Of a DNA stretch of 64,000 nucleotides, positions 37,875 through 46,242 are shown in pieces. A program made the position numbers and the translations under genes. This DNA comes from Terriglobia bacterium (GTDB lineage: Bacteria > Acidobacteriota > Vicinamibacteria > Vicinamibacterales > CAVVIG01). The stretch is taken from NCBI GenBank assembly GCA_020073005.1, contig JAIQFX010000014.1:1-64000 (forward strand), given 5' to 3'. Positions within the stretch are counted from its first letter, which is position 1. Every line of letters begins with the position of its first letter. The notes below the pieces were generated by a model. It was not told where the DNA came from. It searched no databases and saw nothing but the letters and a program-made list of their open reading frames with translations.

Positions 37875-40123
37875 AAACCAGACAAGAAGCGCGCGCCAGA
37901 AAGCCGAAGCGGCCTGGCGGCAAGGTGCTGCAGCGTCTGTTCGCGTTCCTCGGCAGGCGCAATCCCGCGCTCAACGATCCGATCGTCGCCACGGTCGCCG
38001 TGCCGCGCGCCGTGCGGCAGAAGACGAGCCTGACGAAGAAGGCGATGCGCGCGAAACAGGTGACGGCCGCGAGCGCCAGTCGCACGCGTCGGCCTCACGG
38101 CCCGACGCATGCGTTCGCCGCCGCGATGATCAAGGCCGCGAAGAAACTCGGCGCGTCGAAACCGCGCCGCGCCCAGCGGCGGGGGAAGGCCAAGGTGCTC
38201 CCGGCTGGCGTGCTGGCGCCGTGGCAGTCGATCGGGCCGACCGGCATTCCGAACGGACAGACCTACGGCACCAATCGCGTCACGGTCGCCGGCCGCGTCT
38301 CCAGCGTCGCGGTCGATCCGGGCAATCCCAAACATCTGCTCGTCGGCGGCGCCGGCGGCGGCATCTGGGAAAGCGCCGACACCGGAGGCACGTGGACGCC
38401 GCGGACGGATCTGATGCCGTCGCTCGCCATCGGCGCCATCACGTTCGATCCGTCGGCGCCGAGCCGCGTGTACGCCGGCAGCGGTGAAGGGAACTTCTAT
38501 TCCCAACTCGGCGCCGGCGTGTTCAAGTCCACCAACGGCGGCACGACGTGGACCGTGGCTGCGTCCGCACCGTTTGTCGGCGTCGGCTTCTACGATCTCG
38601 TCGTCGATCCGAAGACGCCAGCGGTACTCTACGCGGCGACGACCGCGGGATTCTTCAAGTCCACCAACAGCGGCGCGTCGTGGACCGTGAAGCGCGCCGT
38701 CGGCTGCTGGGACATCAGCGTGCACCCGAACGGCGGCGCGGTCGAGATTCTCGCCACGTTCGCCGACGGCCTGTTCGTGTCGACCAACGGCGGCACCTCG
38801 TTCACCGCCGTCGCACTGCCCTCCAAGCCGGCGGGCGCCTGGGTGCGGCTCGTCGTCGATCGCGTCGCCGCGTCGCCGGACGTCGCGTACGTGTTCGGCG
38901 CCATCGGCACAGTCGCGTACCTCTGGCGTCGATCCGGGACGACGTGGAGGAAGATCACGACGCCGCCGAAGCTCGACACGAGCCAGGCGTGGTACGACTG
39001 GTACGTCGCGGCCACGCCCAACAGCGTGAATCAGGTGTTCCTCGGCGCGATCGAAGGCTGGCGCGGCGACCAGAGCGGCACGACGTGGAAGTGGACGAAC
39101 ATCATCACCCAGGGCAGCAACAGCATCCATCCCGATCAGCACTGCCTCGCGTTCTCGCCCGGCAACCCGAAGATCATCTACGCCGGCAACGACGGCGGCC
39201 TGTTCCGGTCGGGGACCAGCGGCGCAGGATGGACCTCGTTGAACAAGGGGCTCGGCATCACGGAGATGGAGTACCTCGCGTCGGATCCGACGACGTCGAA
39301 GTGGCTGATGGCGGGCCTGCAGGACAACGGGACCATCCGCTATACGGGCGGGCCGACGTGGGATCACATCGCCGACGGCGACGGCGGCGACTGCGGCGTC
39401 AATCAGTTCAATCCGAATATCGTGTATCACTCTTACTACGACGTGTCGCTGGAACGCTCGACGAACAAGGGCGACACATGGACGGACATGGCGCCGCCGA
39501 ATCTGCCGTCGCTCTTCTATCCGCCGGTCGAAGTGTTCGGACCGACGGTGGCGATCGGCGCGACGTCGCTGGCGGTCACCCGGACCGGCGTGCCGCCGTG
39601 GAAGACCGTCGCGCTCGGGCTGGCCGCACAGGAATTTCCGTCGGCGATGCGGGCGATCGACGCATCGACGATCATCATCGGCACGACCAGGGGGCGCATG
39701 CTGAAGATGGTCTGGAGCGGGTCCGCGTGGAGCAAGACGCAGTTGACGTCGCCCGCGCCTCGCTACATCAGCTGCATTGCCGTCGATCCGAGCAACCCGC
39801 AGCGGTACTGGATCACGATGTCGCAGCTGGGCGGCGCGCTCGTCTATCGCTCGGATAACGCCGGCGTCTCGTGGGTGAACTGCACCGCGAATCTGCCCGG
39901 CATCCCGATGAACGCGGTCGTCGTGGATCCGGCCAGCTTCAAACGCGTGTGGGTGGCGGCCGATCTGGGCGTGTATCAGACGGTCGATCTGGGCGCGAGC
40001 TGGGGGGCCTTCACGGACGGCCTGCCCAATGCGCTCGCGGCCGATCTGATCTTCCACAAACAGGATCGCGTGCTCGTGTGCGCGACGCGGAATCGCGGCG
40101 CGTGGATTCGATCCGTGCCGTAG
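37871..40123 (+). CDS. Asp-box (sortilin/BNR-like) beta-propeller protein
   Basis: 750 aa. After an unusual basic, disordered-looking N-terminus (about 1-110, no signal peptide), the rest is a series of blades with Asp-box motifs such as SADTGGTWTPR, STNGGTTWTV, STNSGASWTV and RSDNAGVSWVN, plus VDPGNPKHLLVGGAGGGIW-type strands. This is the VPS10/sialidase-like ten-bladed propeller often secreted by soil bacteria; enzymatic activity is not implied. The lack of a signal, despite a fold normally found outside the cytosol, is odd. Coupled to the upstream 60-aa gene through ATGA. Confidence 0.82.
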   Translation: MKTRQEARARKPKRPGGKVLQRLFAFLGRRNPALNDPIVATVAVPRAVRQKTSLTKKAMRAKQVTAASASRTRRPHGPTHAFAAAMIKAAKKLGASKPRRAQRRGKAKVLPAGVLAPWQSIGPTGIPNGQTYGTNRVTVAGRVSSVAVDPGNPKHLLVGGAGGGIWESADTGGTWTPRTDLMPSLAIGAITFDPSAPSRVYAGSGEGNFYSQLGAGVFKSTNGGTTWTVAASAPFVGVGFYDLVVDPKTPAVLYAATTAGFFKSTNSGASWTVKRAVGCWDISVHPNGGAVEILATFADGLFVSTNGGTSFTAVALPSKPAGAWVRLVVDRVAASPDVAYVFGAIGTVAYLWRRSGTTWRKITTPPKLDTSQAWYDWYVAATPNSVNQVFLGAIEGWRGDQSGTTWKWTNIITQGSNSIHPDQHCLAFSPGNPKIIYAGNDGGLFRSGTSGAGWTSLNKGLGITEMEYLASDPTTSKWLMAGLQDNGTIRYTGGPTWDHIADGDGGDCGVNQFNPNIVYHSYYDVSLERSTNKGDTWTDMAPPNLPSLFYPPVEVFGPTVAIGATSLAVTRTGVPPWKTVALGLAAQEFPSAMRAIDASTIIIGTTRGRMLKMVWSGSAWSKTQLTSPAPRYISCIAVDPSNPQRYWITMSQLGGALVYRSDNAGVSWVNCTANLPGIPMNAVVVDPASFKRVWVAADLGVYQTVDLGASWGAFTDGLPNALAADLIFHKQDRVLVCATRNRGAWIRSVP

Positions 40124-40146
40124 GCGCGACTCCGGTGCCCCTCGGG

Positions 40147-40152
40147 TATAAT
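40147..40152 (+). promoter_or_regulatory. -10 box before the gene at 40161
   Basis: TATAAT exactly 8 nt before ATG 40161, the same spacing as at the hydroxylase and kinase genes. CCGCGGCC in between offers no ribosome-binding site. Confidence 0.5.
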
Positions 40153-40160
40153 CCGCGGCC

Positions 40161-40526
40161 ATGGCACCGACGCTTGACGAACTCGACGCACGGCTTCGAG
40201 AGCTCGAAGCCGTGCAGCAGTTGATCCTGCGCATCCTCTCCACGACCAAGCCGCTCGACAACGTGCTCGAACAGTACGGCGCGACCGACACGCAGGAGCG
40301 CGCGTTCTACGCGCTGCTGGACGACATGGCCGCCCGCGCGCACGGGAAGGAGCAGGACCGGCCGACGTTCGCGTACTTCGTGATGAGGGTACAGGAGATC
40401 TTCCCCGAGCTGCGCCACGACCGCGACTTCATCAATCTGCTGGTCGACACGATGCGCATGGAGCGCCCCGCCTACCGCCAATTGTCCGCGTACGTAAAGG
40501 CCCACGGCTGGCCGTCGTGGAGCTGA
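40161..40526 (+). CDS. Unknown helical protein, 121 aa
   Basis: No family recognised. The protein is predicted to be almost all helix: LDELDARLRELEAVQQLILRIL could form a short coiled coil, followed by Glu/Arg-rich amphipathic helices and a YVKAHGWPSWS end. No signal, membrane segment or Cys. Translation probably starts on a leaderless mRNA (TATAAT 8 nt upstream). It is an acidic, soluble protein with codon use like its neighbours, which supports a real gene. Confidence 0.6.
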   Translation: MAPTLDELDARLRELEAVQQLILRILSTTKPLDNVLEQYGATDTQERAFYALLDDMAARAHGKEQDRPTFAYFVMRVQEIFPELRHDRDFINLLVDTMRMERPAYRQLSAYVKAHGWPSWS

Positions 40527-40587
40527 TCGGCATTCATCTTGCTAACTGCCCTGACGGGAGTCACAATGTGACGAGAGCCCGGCAGTC

Positions 40588-40974
40588 ATGAATACGTCCG
40601 AGATTCGGCCTGCGTCGGTTCCCGCGTCCGCGCTGCTCAGCACGTGGACTGAGCACGACTGGCGCGACGGCCTCAAGCTGGACGAACTGTCCGCCCTCGA
40701 TCGCGTCATCGCCCACACCTGCTACAGCACCTACGAAATCATCGTCGTGTCGCCTTCGACCGGGGAAATCCTCGTGCGGGGCGGGCAGTTCTTCCCGGAG
40801 TTCGCGCCAGCGCGGCTCGCCGGCGCGTCGCTCGGCGGCAGCCTGCTGAAGATGCGCAGCATGTACGTCGGCTTCCGCATCGAGCTGGCCCTCGACGGCC
40901 GCGTCATCATCACCAGCCCGGTCCGCACGCTCGCCGTCGAGCCCGCGTCGGTCCGCGCCGGTGAGCTCATGTAA
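40588..40974 (+). CDS. Unknown protein, 128 aa
   Basis: No family recognised. The sequence predicts a mixed beta-rich fold: STYEIIVVSPSTGEILVRGG and VGFRIELALDGRVIITSPV form alternating strands. No signal peptide or membrane segment. It lies 61 nt after the previous unknown gene in the same direction; the two may form a unit. The composition, with regular G/C at third positions, supports coding in this frame. Confidence 0.6.
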   Translation: MNTSEIRPASVPASALLSTWTEHDWRDGLKLDELSALDRVIAHTCYSTYEIIVVSPSTGEILVRGGQFFPEFAPARLAGASLGGSLLKMRSMYVGFRIELALDGRVIITSPVRTLAVEPASVRAGELM

Positions 40975-40997
40975 ACGCTCCCTCCTCCGGTTCCACG

Positions 40998-42206
40998 TTG
41001 AACCGTCGCACTTTTCTCTGCAGCGTCACCCTCGCGTTGTCGGTCGCGGTGTCGTGCGCCAGGCCGGCGCCCGCGCCGATCCTGATCCTGGTGTCGTTCG
41101 ACGGGTTCCGCGCGGTTGATATCGACCGGCTGCCCGTGCCGAATCTGCGCGCGCTCGCCGCGCGCGGCGTCCGCGCCAAGGCGCTGATCCCCTCGTTTCC
41201 GCTGCTGACGTTTCCGAATCACTACACGCTCGTCACCGGCCTCTACCCCGAGCATCACGGCATCGTCGGCAACGTGATCGTGGACCCGTCGTTTCCAGAG
41301 CGGTTCTCGATGTCGGCGAAGACCGCGAAGGATCCGCGCTGGTGGGGCGGCGAACCGATCTGGGTGACGGCGATTCGACAGGGCCGCCGCGCGGCGACGA
41401 TGTTCTGGCCGGGATCGGAGGTGGCGATCGGCGGCGTGCGCCCGACGTTCACGGTGCCCTACGACAAGAAGATGCCCAGCGCGGATCGCGTGACGCAGGT
41501 GCTGACGTGGCTCGCCCTGCCGGAGGATCAGCGGCCGTCGTTCGTCAGCCTGTACTTCGAGGAGATCGATTCCGCGTCGCACGATCACGGACTCGAGACG
41601 CCGGAGATGACGGCCGCCGCGACGCATCTCGACGCGGCGCTCGGCCAGCTCGAAGCCGGCGTGACGCGTCTCGGACTGGACGATCGCACGACGATCGTCG
41701 TCGCGTCGGATCACGGGATGGCGCCGCTCTCGAAGGACCGCGTGATCTTCCTGGACGACGACATCGACGTCAGCACGGTGGACATCGTCGAATCGACGGC
41801 GCTGCTCGAGCTCTGGCCGAAGGACGGCGACGTCGATCGCCTGTATCGCGAGCTGCACGGCCGGCATCCCCAACTCGCGATCTACAGGCGCGAGGAGACG
41901 CCGGACTGGCTGCACTATCGTGACAACCCGCGGATCCCGTCCATCGTCGGCATCCCTGATGAAGGCTGGGCCGTGATGACGCACGCGCGCTTCGAGCGGA
42001 AATTCGATCCGGCGACGCACGGCTGGGATTCCAGCCATCCGGCGCTGCACGCGCTGTTCGTGGCCGCGGGACCGGCGGTCCGCCGCGGCGTCGTCGTCGA
42101 GCCGTTCGCGAACGTCCACGTCTACGATTTCCTCTGCGCCGTGCTGAAGCTGACGCCGGCGCCCAACGACGGAAATCCCGCCGTCACGCGCGCCTTCCTG
42201 CGGTAG
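40998..42206 (+). CDS. Ectonucleotide pyrophosphatase/phosphodiesterase (alkaline phosphatase superfamily)
   Basis: 402 aa, TTG start; no other start fits before the signal sequence (RRTFLCSVTLALSVAVSC), which may end in a lipobox. Metal and nucleophile residues follow the NPP pattern: SFDGFR (Asp), FPLLTFPNHYTLVTGLYPEHHG with the nucleophilic Thr, EEIDSASHDHG, ASDHGM and the late SSHPALHALF His. It should hydrolyse nucleotide or phospholipid phosphodiesters in the periplasm. The TTG start and the lack of a clear ribosome-binding site are weak points for the exact N-terminus. Confidence 0.85.
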   Translation: MNRRTFLCSVTLALSVAVSCARPAPAPILILVSFDGFRAVDIDRLPVPNLRALAARGVRAKALIPSFPLLTFPNHYTLVTGLYPEHHGIVGNVIVDPSFPERFSMSAKTAKDPRWWGGEPIWVTAIRQGRRAATMFWPGSEVAIGGVRPTFTVPYDKKMPSADRVTQVLTWLALPEDQRPSFVSLYFEEIDSASHDHGLETPEMTAAATHLDAALGQLEAGVTRLGLDDRTTIVVASDHGMAPLSKDRVIFLDDDIDVSTVDIVESTALLELWPKDGDVDRLYRELHGRHPQLAIYRREETPDWLHYRDNPRIPSIVGIPDEGWAVMTHARFERKFDPATHGWDSSHPALHALFVAAGPAVRRGVVVEPFANVHVYDFLCAVLKLTPAPNDGNPAVTRAFLR

Positions 42207-42229
42207 ACTCTCGCCAACGAAACACCGAA

Positions 42230-42260
42230 TTGGGTAATCGGGTGACCGGGTAATCGTGTA
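42230..42260. repeat. GGGTAATCGGGTGACCGGGTAATCG-type tandem repeat
   Basis: GGGTAATCGGGTGACCGGGT plus AATCG: three GGGTRAYCG units just before the ribosome-binding site of the next gene. Confidence 0.6.
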
Positions 42261-42277
42261 GCTGAGTGGAGGACGAG

Positions 42278-42697
42278 ATGGGCAAGGTGAATCTTGGTCG
42301 CGTCATCCTTGGGGGGTTGCTCGCGGGACTGATCATCAACGCCAGCGAGTTCGTCCTGAACACGTACGTGGTCGGCGCCGACATGGACGCGGCGATGAAG
42401 GCGATGAACAAGCAGATGGACAACTCGATGATCGGCTGGTTCGTGATCGCGGGCTTCGCGCTCGGCATCCTCGCCGTGTGGTTGTACGCGGCGATCCGCC
42501 CGCGCTTCGGCCCCGGCGTCAAGACCGCCGTCATGGCCGCGCTCGCGGTGTACTTCCTCTCGTACGTCTATCCGAGTGTATTCGTCGGCGCGATGCAGCT
42601 CTTCCCCGGGCGCGTGCTGATCATCAGCTTGTGCTGGGGCATTGTGGAGATCATCGTCGCGTCGATCGCGGGCGCCTGGCTGTATACAGAGCGCTGA
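42278..42697 (+). CDS. Small four-helix membrane protein
   Basis: 139 aa with about four hydrophobic segments (VILGGLLAGLIINASEFVL, GWFVIAGFALGILAVWLY, TAVMAALAVYFLSYVYP, LIISLCWGIVEIIVASIAG) and short loops. No family named; similar small proteins are common in this phylum. GTGGAGGA lies just before ATG 42278, which rules out the slightly longer start at 42266. A pair of inverted family A repeats follows directly and may terminate this and the convergent gene. Confidence 0.7.
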   Translation: MGKVNLGRVILGGLLAGLIINASEFVLNTYVVGADMDAAMKAMNKQMDNSMIGWFVIAGFALGILAVWLYAAIRPRFGPGVKTAVMAALAVYFLSYVYPSVFVGAMQLFPGRVLIISLCWGIVEIIVASIAGAWLYTER

Positions 42698-42699
42698 CA

Positions 42700-42754
42700 G
42701 GTCCGGCTGAAGCCGGACACCACGACGCTCGTGGCGTCCGCCTTTAGGCGGACC
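42700..42754. repeat. Two inverted family A copies between convergent genes
   Basis: GGTCCGGCTGAAGCCGGACA (from 42700) is followed 7 nt later by the variant GTGGCGTCCGCCTTTAGGCG (from 42731). The 55-nt block fills the whole gap between two convergent stops and could fold into tandem hairpins acting as a two-way terminator. Confidence 0.75.
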
Positions 42755-44322
42755 TATCGCCGCCGTAGCGCCAGGATTAGCGTCGCCTCGGCCGCGGACT
42801 CCACCGCGCGTTCGCTGAACGGCAGCGGGATGGACCTCCCCGTTGCCCACTCGGCTGCGAGATCCTTGAAGTGCGCGCTGTCGGGCGACTCCGACTGCCC
42901 CGGCGCGTTCATCCCCGTCCAGTGATCCCATTCCGTCGAGCCCGCGCCGACGCGGAGTGTCGGAGCCGGCGGCACCGGCATCGTCAGCGGCCCGATGTTG
43001 AAGCGGGCGCGCGTCCCGGCGCTGATGGCCAGCGGATGCGCGAACACGACCGCCGATGTGTCAGTGGTCCGGCTGAAGCCGGACCCCGCAGATCCTGAAG
43101 GCACGCCGCGCAGCGGCGGCAATGAGGATCGATCCGCGTTCAGCGCCCGCAGCGCGGAGACCGCGCCTCGCTCGACTCCGCGCCAGCGCATCACATACGC
43201 GACGTGCCGTTCGCGCTCGGTCGCGATGATGACGCCGCGCGCCGTGTAGTCGGACTCGAACACGAACGGATCCGTGCGGCCCTTCACGACCACGGCGTCC
43301 TTGACGACAACCGTGTCGATCCACCGCCCGCCCTCGTCTATCTGATGCGCGGTGTCCGGATTGACCTTCACGACGTCCACCGCCGGCGCGGCGACGCGCG
43401 CCGACGTCGCATCCCAGGCGACATGCTCGTCGTGCCCCATCGCTACGCCGGGCATCCACGGCGCCGTCGCCCCGATCAGGTTCCAGCCGGGCGCGTGCAG
43501 ATGGATCAAATAATGTCGCGACGGATGATCAAGACGAGTCTGGTCGGGCTGAAGACGGACGCCACGTACTGCGTCACGCGAGTCCGCGCCATTCGTGGTG
43601 TCCGGCTTCAGCCGGACCGTCTTGACGTCTGCCGCCAGGCTGACGAAGAACGGCGGCGCGCCCACGCGGCGCAGCGCGTCCGCCAAGACGTCGATTGCCT
43701 CTGGTCCGGCTGAAGCCGGACGCCACGTGCTGAAGTCGATTGCGCCGCGGCTCTCGACGAACAGATCCGTGCGATTGAGGAGATCGGCCGGCATCCACAA
43801 TTCCGGCTTCCAGCCGGCGAGCGCGAACGCTTCAGGCGGACGCTCGCGCGCGAGGGCGACCCACGCGTTGACGCCGCGCACGAACGCCGTCGCGACAGCC
43901 TTCGCGTCGGGCCCGTAGCTCGCCCACTCGGCGTCGAGATCGCCGCGGTACTGCACGCGCCGCGTCATCGCGTCGCGCTCGATGAAGTTCGCGCCGAGCA
44001 CCTGCGACAGCCGCCCCTGTACCGACCGCCGCCACAGATCCATCTGGAACAGGCGGTCCTGCGCCTGCACGAAGCCCTGCGCGAAGAACAGATCGTCGCG
44101 CGACTCCGCGTGGATGTGCGGCACGCCCCAGCGATCGCGGACGATGCGGACGGGAGACGAAAGACCTTCGAGGGACAGCGTGCCGGACACCTGCGCGACA
44201 AGCGGTGGAGGGCTGGGCGCGTTGCTGCAGGCCGGGAGAACACCGAGGGTGATGAGCACACAAAGAAAGAAGGGCCACCGAGACTCGGAGACACAGAGAG
44301 TACTTGAGTACACTGCCCTCAT
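42754..44322 (-). CDS. Penicillin acylase family protein, internally deleted and repeat-riddled
   Basis: 522 aa, whereas N-terminal-nucleophile acylases of this family are usually 700-800. The N-terminal domain (VPHIHAESRDDLFFAQGFVQAQDRL) and the beta-chain segments HLHAPGWNLIGAT and MGHDEHVAWDATS are clear, but the GSNNW-type catalytic Ser segment expected before them is missing. In its place are two repeat peptides (VRLKPDTT, GVRLQPD). Another repeat peptide (GSGFSRTT) stands where a large middle section is absent, before a normal C-terminus (NAPGQSESPDSAHFKDL). The frame is still open, but activity is very unlikely. The N-terminal lipoprotein signal is itself repeat-encoded. Confidence 0.75.
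   Translation of the reverse strand: MRAVYSSTLCVSESRWPFFLCVLITLGVLPACSNAPSPPPLVAQVSGTLSLEGLSSPVRIVRDRWGVPHIHAESRDDLFFAQGFVQAQDRLFQMDLWRRSVQGRLSQVLGANFIERDAMTRRVQYRGDLDAEWASYGPDAKAVATAFVRGVNAWVALARERPPEAFALAGWKPELWMPADLLNRTDLFVESRGAIDFSTWRPASAGPEAIDVLADALRRVGAPPFFVSLAADVKTVRLKPDTTNGADSRDAVRGVRLQPDQTRLDHPSRHYLIHLHAPGWNLIGATAPWMPGVAMGHDEHVAWDATSARVAAPAVDVVKVNPDTAHQIDEGGRWIDTVVVKDAVVVKGRTDPFVFESDYTARGVIIATERERHVAYVMRWRGVERGAVSALRALNADRSSLPPLRGVPSGSAGSGFSRTTDTSAVVFAHPLAISAGTRARFNIGPLTMPVPPAPTLRVGAGSTEWDHWTGMNAPGQSESPDSAHFKDLAAEWATGRSIPLPFSERAVESAAEATLILALRRR
43066..43086. repeat. Palindromic repeat, family A (copy 1 in acylase)
   Basis: Encodes GSGFSRTT on the minus strand, at the apparent junction of a large internal deletion. 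Confidence 0.8.
43542..43565. repeat. Palindromic repeat, family A (copy 2 in acylase)
   Basis: Slightly diverged (GGTCGGGCTGAAGACGGACG). Encodes GVRLQPDQT just before the surviving beta-chain sequence. Confidence 0.75.
43595..43618. repeat. Palindromic repeat, family A (copy 3 in acylase)
   Basis: Encodes VRLKPDTT, 29 nt from copy 2 and in the opposite orientation. With copy 2 it occupies the place of the catalytic Ser segment. Confidence 0.8.
43703..43726. repeat. Palindromic repeat, family A (copy 4 in acylase)
   Basis: Encodes TWRPASAGP after the FVESRGAIDFS segment. Confidence 0.8.
44241..44300. repeat. CACCGAGACTCGGAGACACAGAG-type repeat encoding a lipoprotein signal
   Basis: A block with GGCCACCGAGACTCGGAGAC and ACACAAAGAAAGAAGGG parts. 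Read on the minus strand it supplies the hydrophobic signal (PFFLCVLITLGVLPAC) of the acylase, including the lipobox region. Confidence 0.6.
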
Positions 44323-44812
44323 GGCGCTAAAGGAATCGCTGCTGGCTGATTTCGATCATGAAATGGCAACGACACGGCGGCTGCTCGAACGCGTGCCGGA
44401 CGACCGGCTGTCCTGGAAGCCGCACGCGAAATCGATGACGCTCGGCGCCCTCGCGATGCACCTGTGCAGTATTCCCCAATGGGGCGGCACGATTCTCAAC
44501 GATTCGTTCTTCGATCTGCTCGCCTCGCCGCCGAACCGTGAGGATGCGACGTCACGCGCCGCCATCCTCGCGGCGTTCGATGACACGGTGAAAAAGACGC
44601 GCGCGGCGATGGACAAGACCGACGCGGAGCTGCAAGCGCTCTGGACGCTCAAGCGCGGGGACCAGGAAGTGTTCACGCTGCCGCGCATCGCCGCCGTCCG
44701 CAGCTTCATCCTCCACCACATCATCCATCATCGCGGCCAACTCAGCGTCTATTTGCGGCTGAACGACATCCCCGTTCCCTCGATCTACGGACCATCGGCA
44801 GACGAGGGATGA
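44321..44812 (+). CDS. DinB-family protein
   Basis: 163 aa, four-helix-bundle DinB/YfiT-like protein. Metal-binding histidines are present: His in AMHLCSIPQWGG and HHIIHHRGQLSVYLRLNDIPVPSIYGP, the family-typical C-terminal helix. Members of this fold include thiol transferases and proteins of unknown function; DNA-damage induction is known for only a few. The ATG (44321) overlaps the divergent acylase ATG within the palindrome CATG. A TACACT box lies 6 nt upstream, again suggesting a leaderless transcript. Confidence 0.87.
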   Translation: MALKESLLADFDHEMATTRRLLERVPDDRLSWKPHAKSMTLGALAMHLCSIPQWGGTILNDSFFDLLASPPNREDATSRAAILAAFDDTVKKTRAAMDKTDAELQALWTLKRGDQEVFTLPRIAAVRSFILHHIIHHRGQLSVYLRLNDIPVPSIYGPSADEG

Positions 44813-44839
44813 CTTTCTCATGATCGCCGTACAGACAAA

Positions 44840-44863
44840 GGGCGGGTCCCTTCGGACCCGCCC
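44840..44863. terminator. Bidirectional hairpin terminator between DinB and cytochrome genes
   Basis: Stem GGGCGGGTCC / GGACCCGCCC with a CTTC tetraloop: a perfect 10-bp helix between convergent genes. The T-rich tail is short (TGATTGT on the plus side; CTTTGT on the minus side). Confidence 0.7.
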
Positions 44864-44901
44864 TGATTGTGCCGTGTGCTTCTCGTCCAGAACGACCCGG
44901 C

Positions 44902-46137
44902 CTACTTCTCCTGCTGCTGAGACGACGTCGCCGGGATCTCGACGACCGTGCTCCAGAAGCCGATCATCATCTCTTCCCACGTCTGATCGCCCCAGTGCAC
45001 GTCCTTGGCCGGATCCGGATTGAACTTGTTGCCGGTCGAGTTGTCGAAGTGCGCGATGACCTCGACCTTCGTGCCCTTCGGCAGCGTCTTCGCCTCCGCG
45101 AGCTGATACGTAATCTGCCAGTTGAAGTCGTACTTCGGCACCGACAGCAGAACCTCGTCCTTGCCGTCCGGATAGTGCGCGATGTAGGTCATGTCCTTGC
45201 CGCGCACGTGCATGTGCGGCGTCAGCGACGTCAGCACCGTGTCGCGCTGCAGGATCTGCGTCGCGCGAACTTCGTGGTTGCCGTCGCCGGCCGGAATGAC
45301 GAAGCGCGGGTTGAGCGCGAGCCCGCCCGCGGCCTGCTTCTTCGGCGGCTGCTTCGCGTAGATGATGCCGACCTTCGTGCGATCGGTCGCCGCCGTTCCG
45401 TTGGTCGTGTAATGCATCTGCAGGATCAGATCCGACTTGCCGGTCAGATGCCGCGCGACGCCCTCGGGGAAGACCAGGCCCGGCTTGTTCGGCGTGACGC
45501 CGCCGATGTTGGTCGGCCCGAGCACCGCGCCTTCTTTGATCGGCTCGCCTGACGGCTGCGTGAACGCGATGACGTGGTGCACGTGCCCGCGCGCCTCGGG
45601 GACGATCTCAATCGCCTGAATCCACTTGTCCTCGGGCAGATTCATCGGCACGCGCATGTACTTGTAGTCAATCGTGCCGGTCGCCGGAATCTCGAACGCC
45701 GTTTCCATCTGGAAGACCGCGTCCGGCTTGCCGATCGTCCAGCCGTCCACGAACTTCGGCGCCACGGGCAGATCCTTGTCGTCGCCCTTCGGCGCGCCCG
45801 CGTCGACCCACGCGACGATCGTCGCGATGTCTTTCTCCGCGAGACTGGGATCGTTCCTGAACACGCCGTGCGCCGGGTCGGCGCCCCACGGCGGCATCGC
45901 GCGCGAGACGACGCGCTGCTTGATCGATTTCGCCCAGGGCCGTGCGTCTTCGTACGACATCAGCGACATCGGCGCGAACATCGTCGGCCGGTGGCACTCG
46001 ACGCAGCTCTTGTAGAAAATGGGCGCCACGTCCTTCGTGAACGTGACCGCGGTTCCAGCGGGCGCGCCAGCCGCGAGCGCCGCGGACGGCAGTCCGGCCA
46101 GCACCGCGAAGACGGCCAACATACGGTTTCGTCGCAT
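44902..46137 (-). CDS. Cytochrome c / Cu monooxygenase-like (PHM-type) secreted protein
   Basis: 411 aa with a signal peptide (about 1-22, AALAAG). A single haem motif, CVECH (Cys45-His49), comes first with KDVAPIFYKSC context, followed by MPPWGADP as the likely distal Met region. The C-terminal two thirds resemble the copper type-II ascorbate-dependent monooxygenase fold: HVHHVIAF near residue 180 and TPHMHVRGKDM near 300 supply copper-type His pairs. The start is set by AGGAGGG (46142-46148) before ATG 46137. Such haem-plus-PHM proteins are common in Acidobacteriota; substrate unknown. Confidence 0.82.
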   Translation of the reverse strand: MRRNRMLAVFAVLAGLPSAALAAGAPAGTAVTFTKDVAPIFYKSCVECHRPTMFAPMSLMSYEDARPWAKSIKQRVVSRAMPPWGADPAHGVFRNDPSLAEKDIATIVAWVDAGAPKGDDKDLPVAPKFVDGWTIGKPDAVFQMETAFEIPATGTIDYKYMRVPMNLPEDKWIQAIEIVPEARGHVHHVIAFTQPSGEPIKEGAVLGPTNIGGVTPNKPGLVFPEGVARHLTGKSDLILQMHYTTNGTAATDRTKVGIIYAKQPPKKQAAGGLALNPRFVIPAGDGNHEVRATQILQRDTVLTSLTPHMHVRGKDMTYIAHYPDGKDEVLLSVPKYDFNWQITYQLAEAKTLPKGTKVEVIAHFDNSTGNKFNPDPAKDVHWGDQTWEEMMIGFWSTVVEIPATSSQQQEK

Positions 46138-46242
46138 TGCCCCCTCCTGAGTCCTGTAATTATGGTACGAATCTTCCTGTAATGGGCCCCAGACGTCCCG
46201 ATCTGCCGATTTTCCGGCAGAAGGGCGTCCGCGGAGGGCCCC

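Noticed and set aside
46203-46220. Riboswitch upstream of the SudB gene
   Set aside because: Only a 6-bp hairpin (CTGCCG/CGGCAG) is visible, with none of the conserved cores of known riboswitches.
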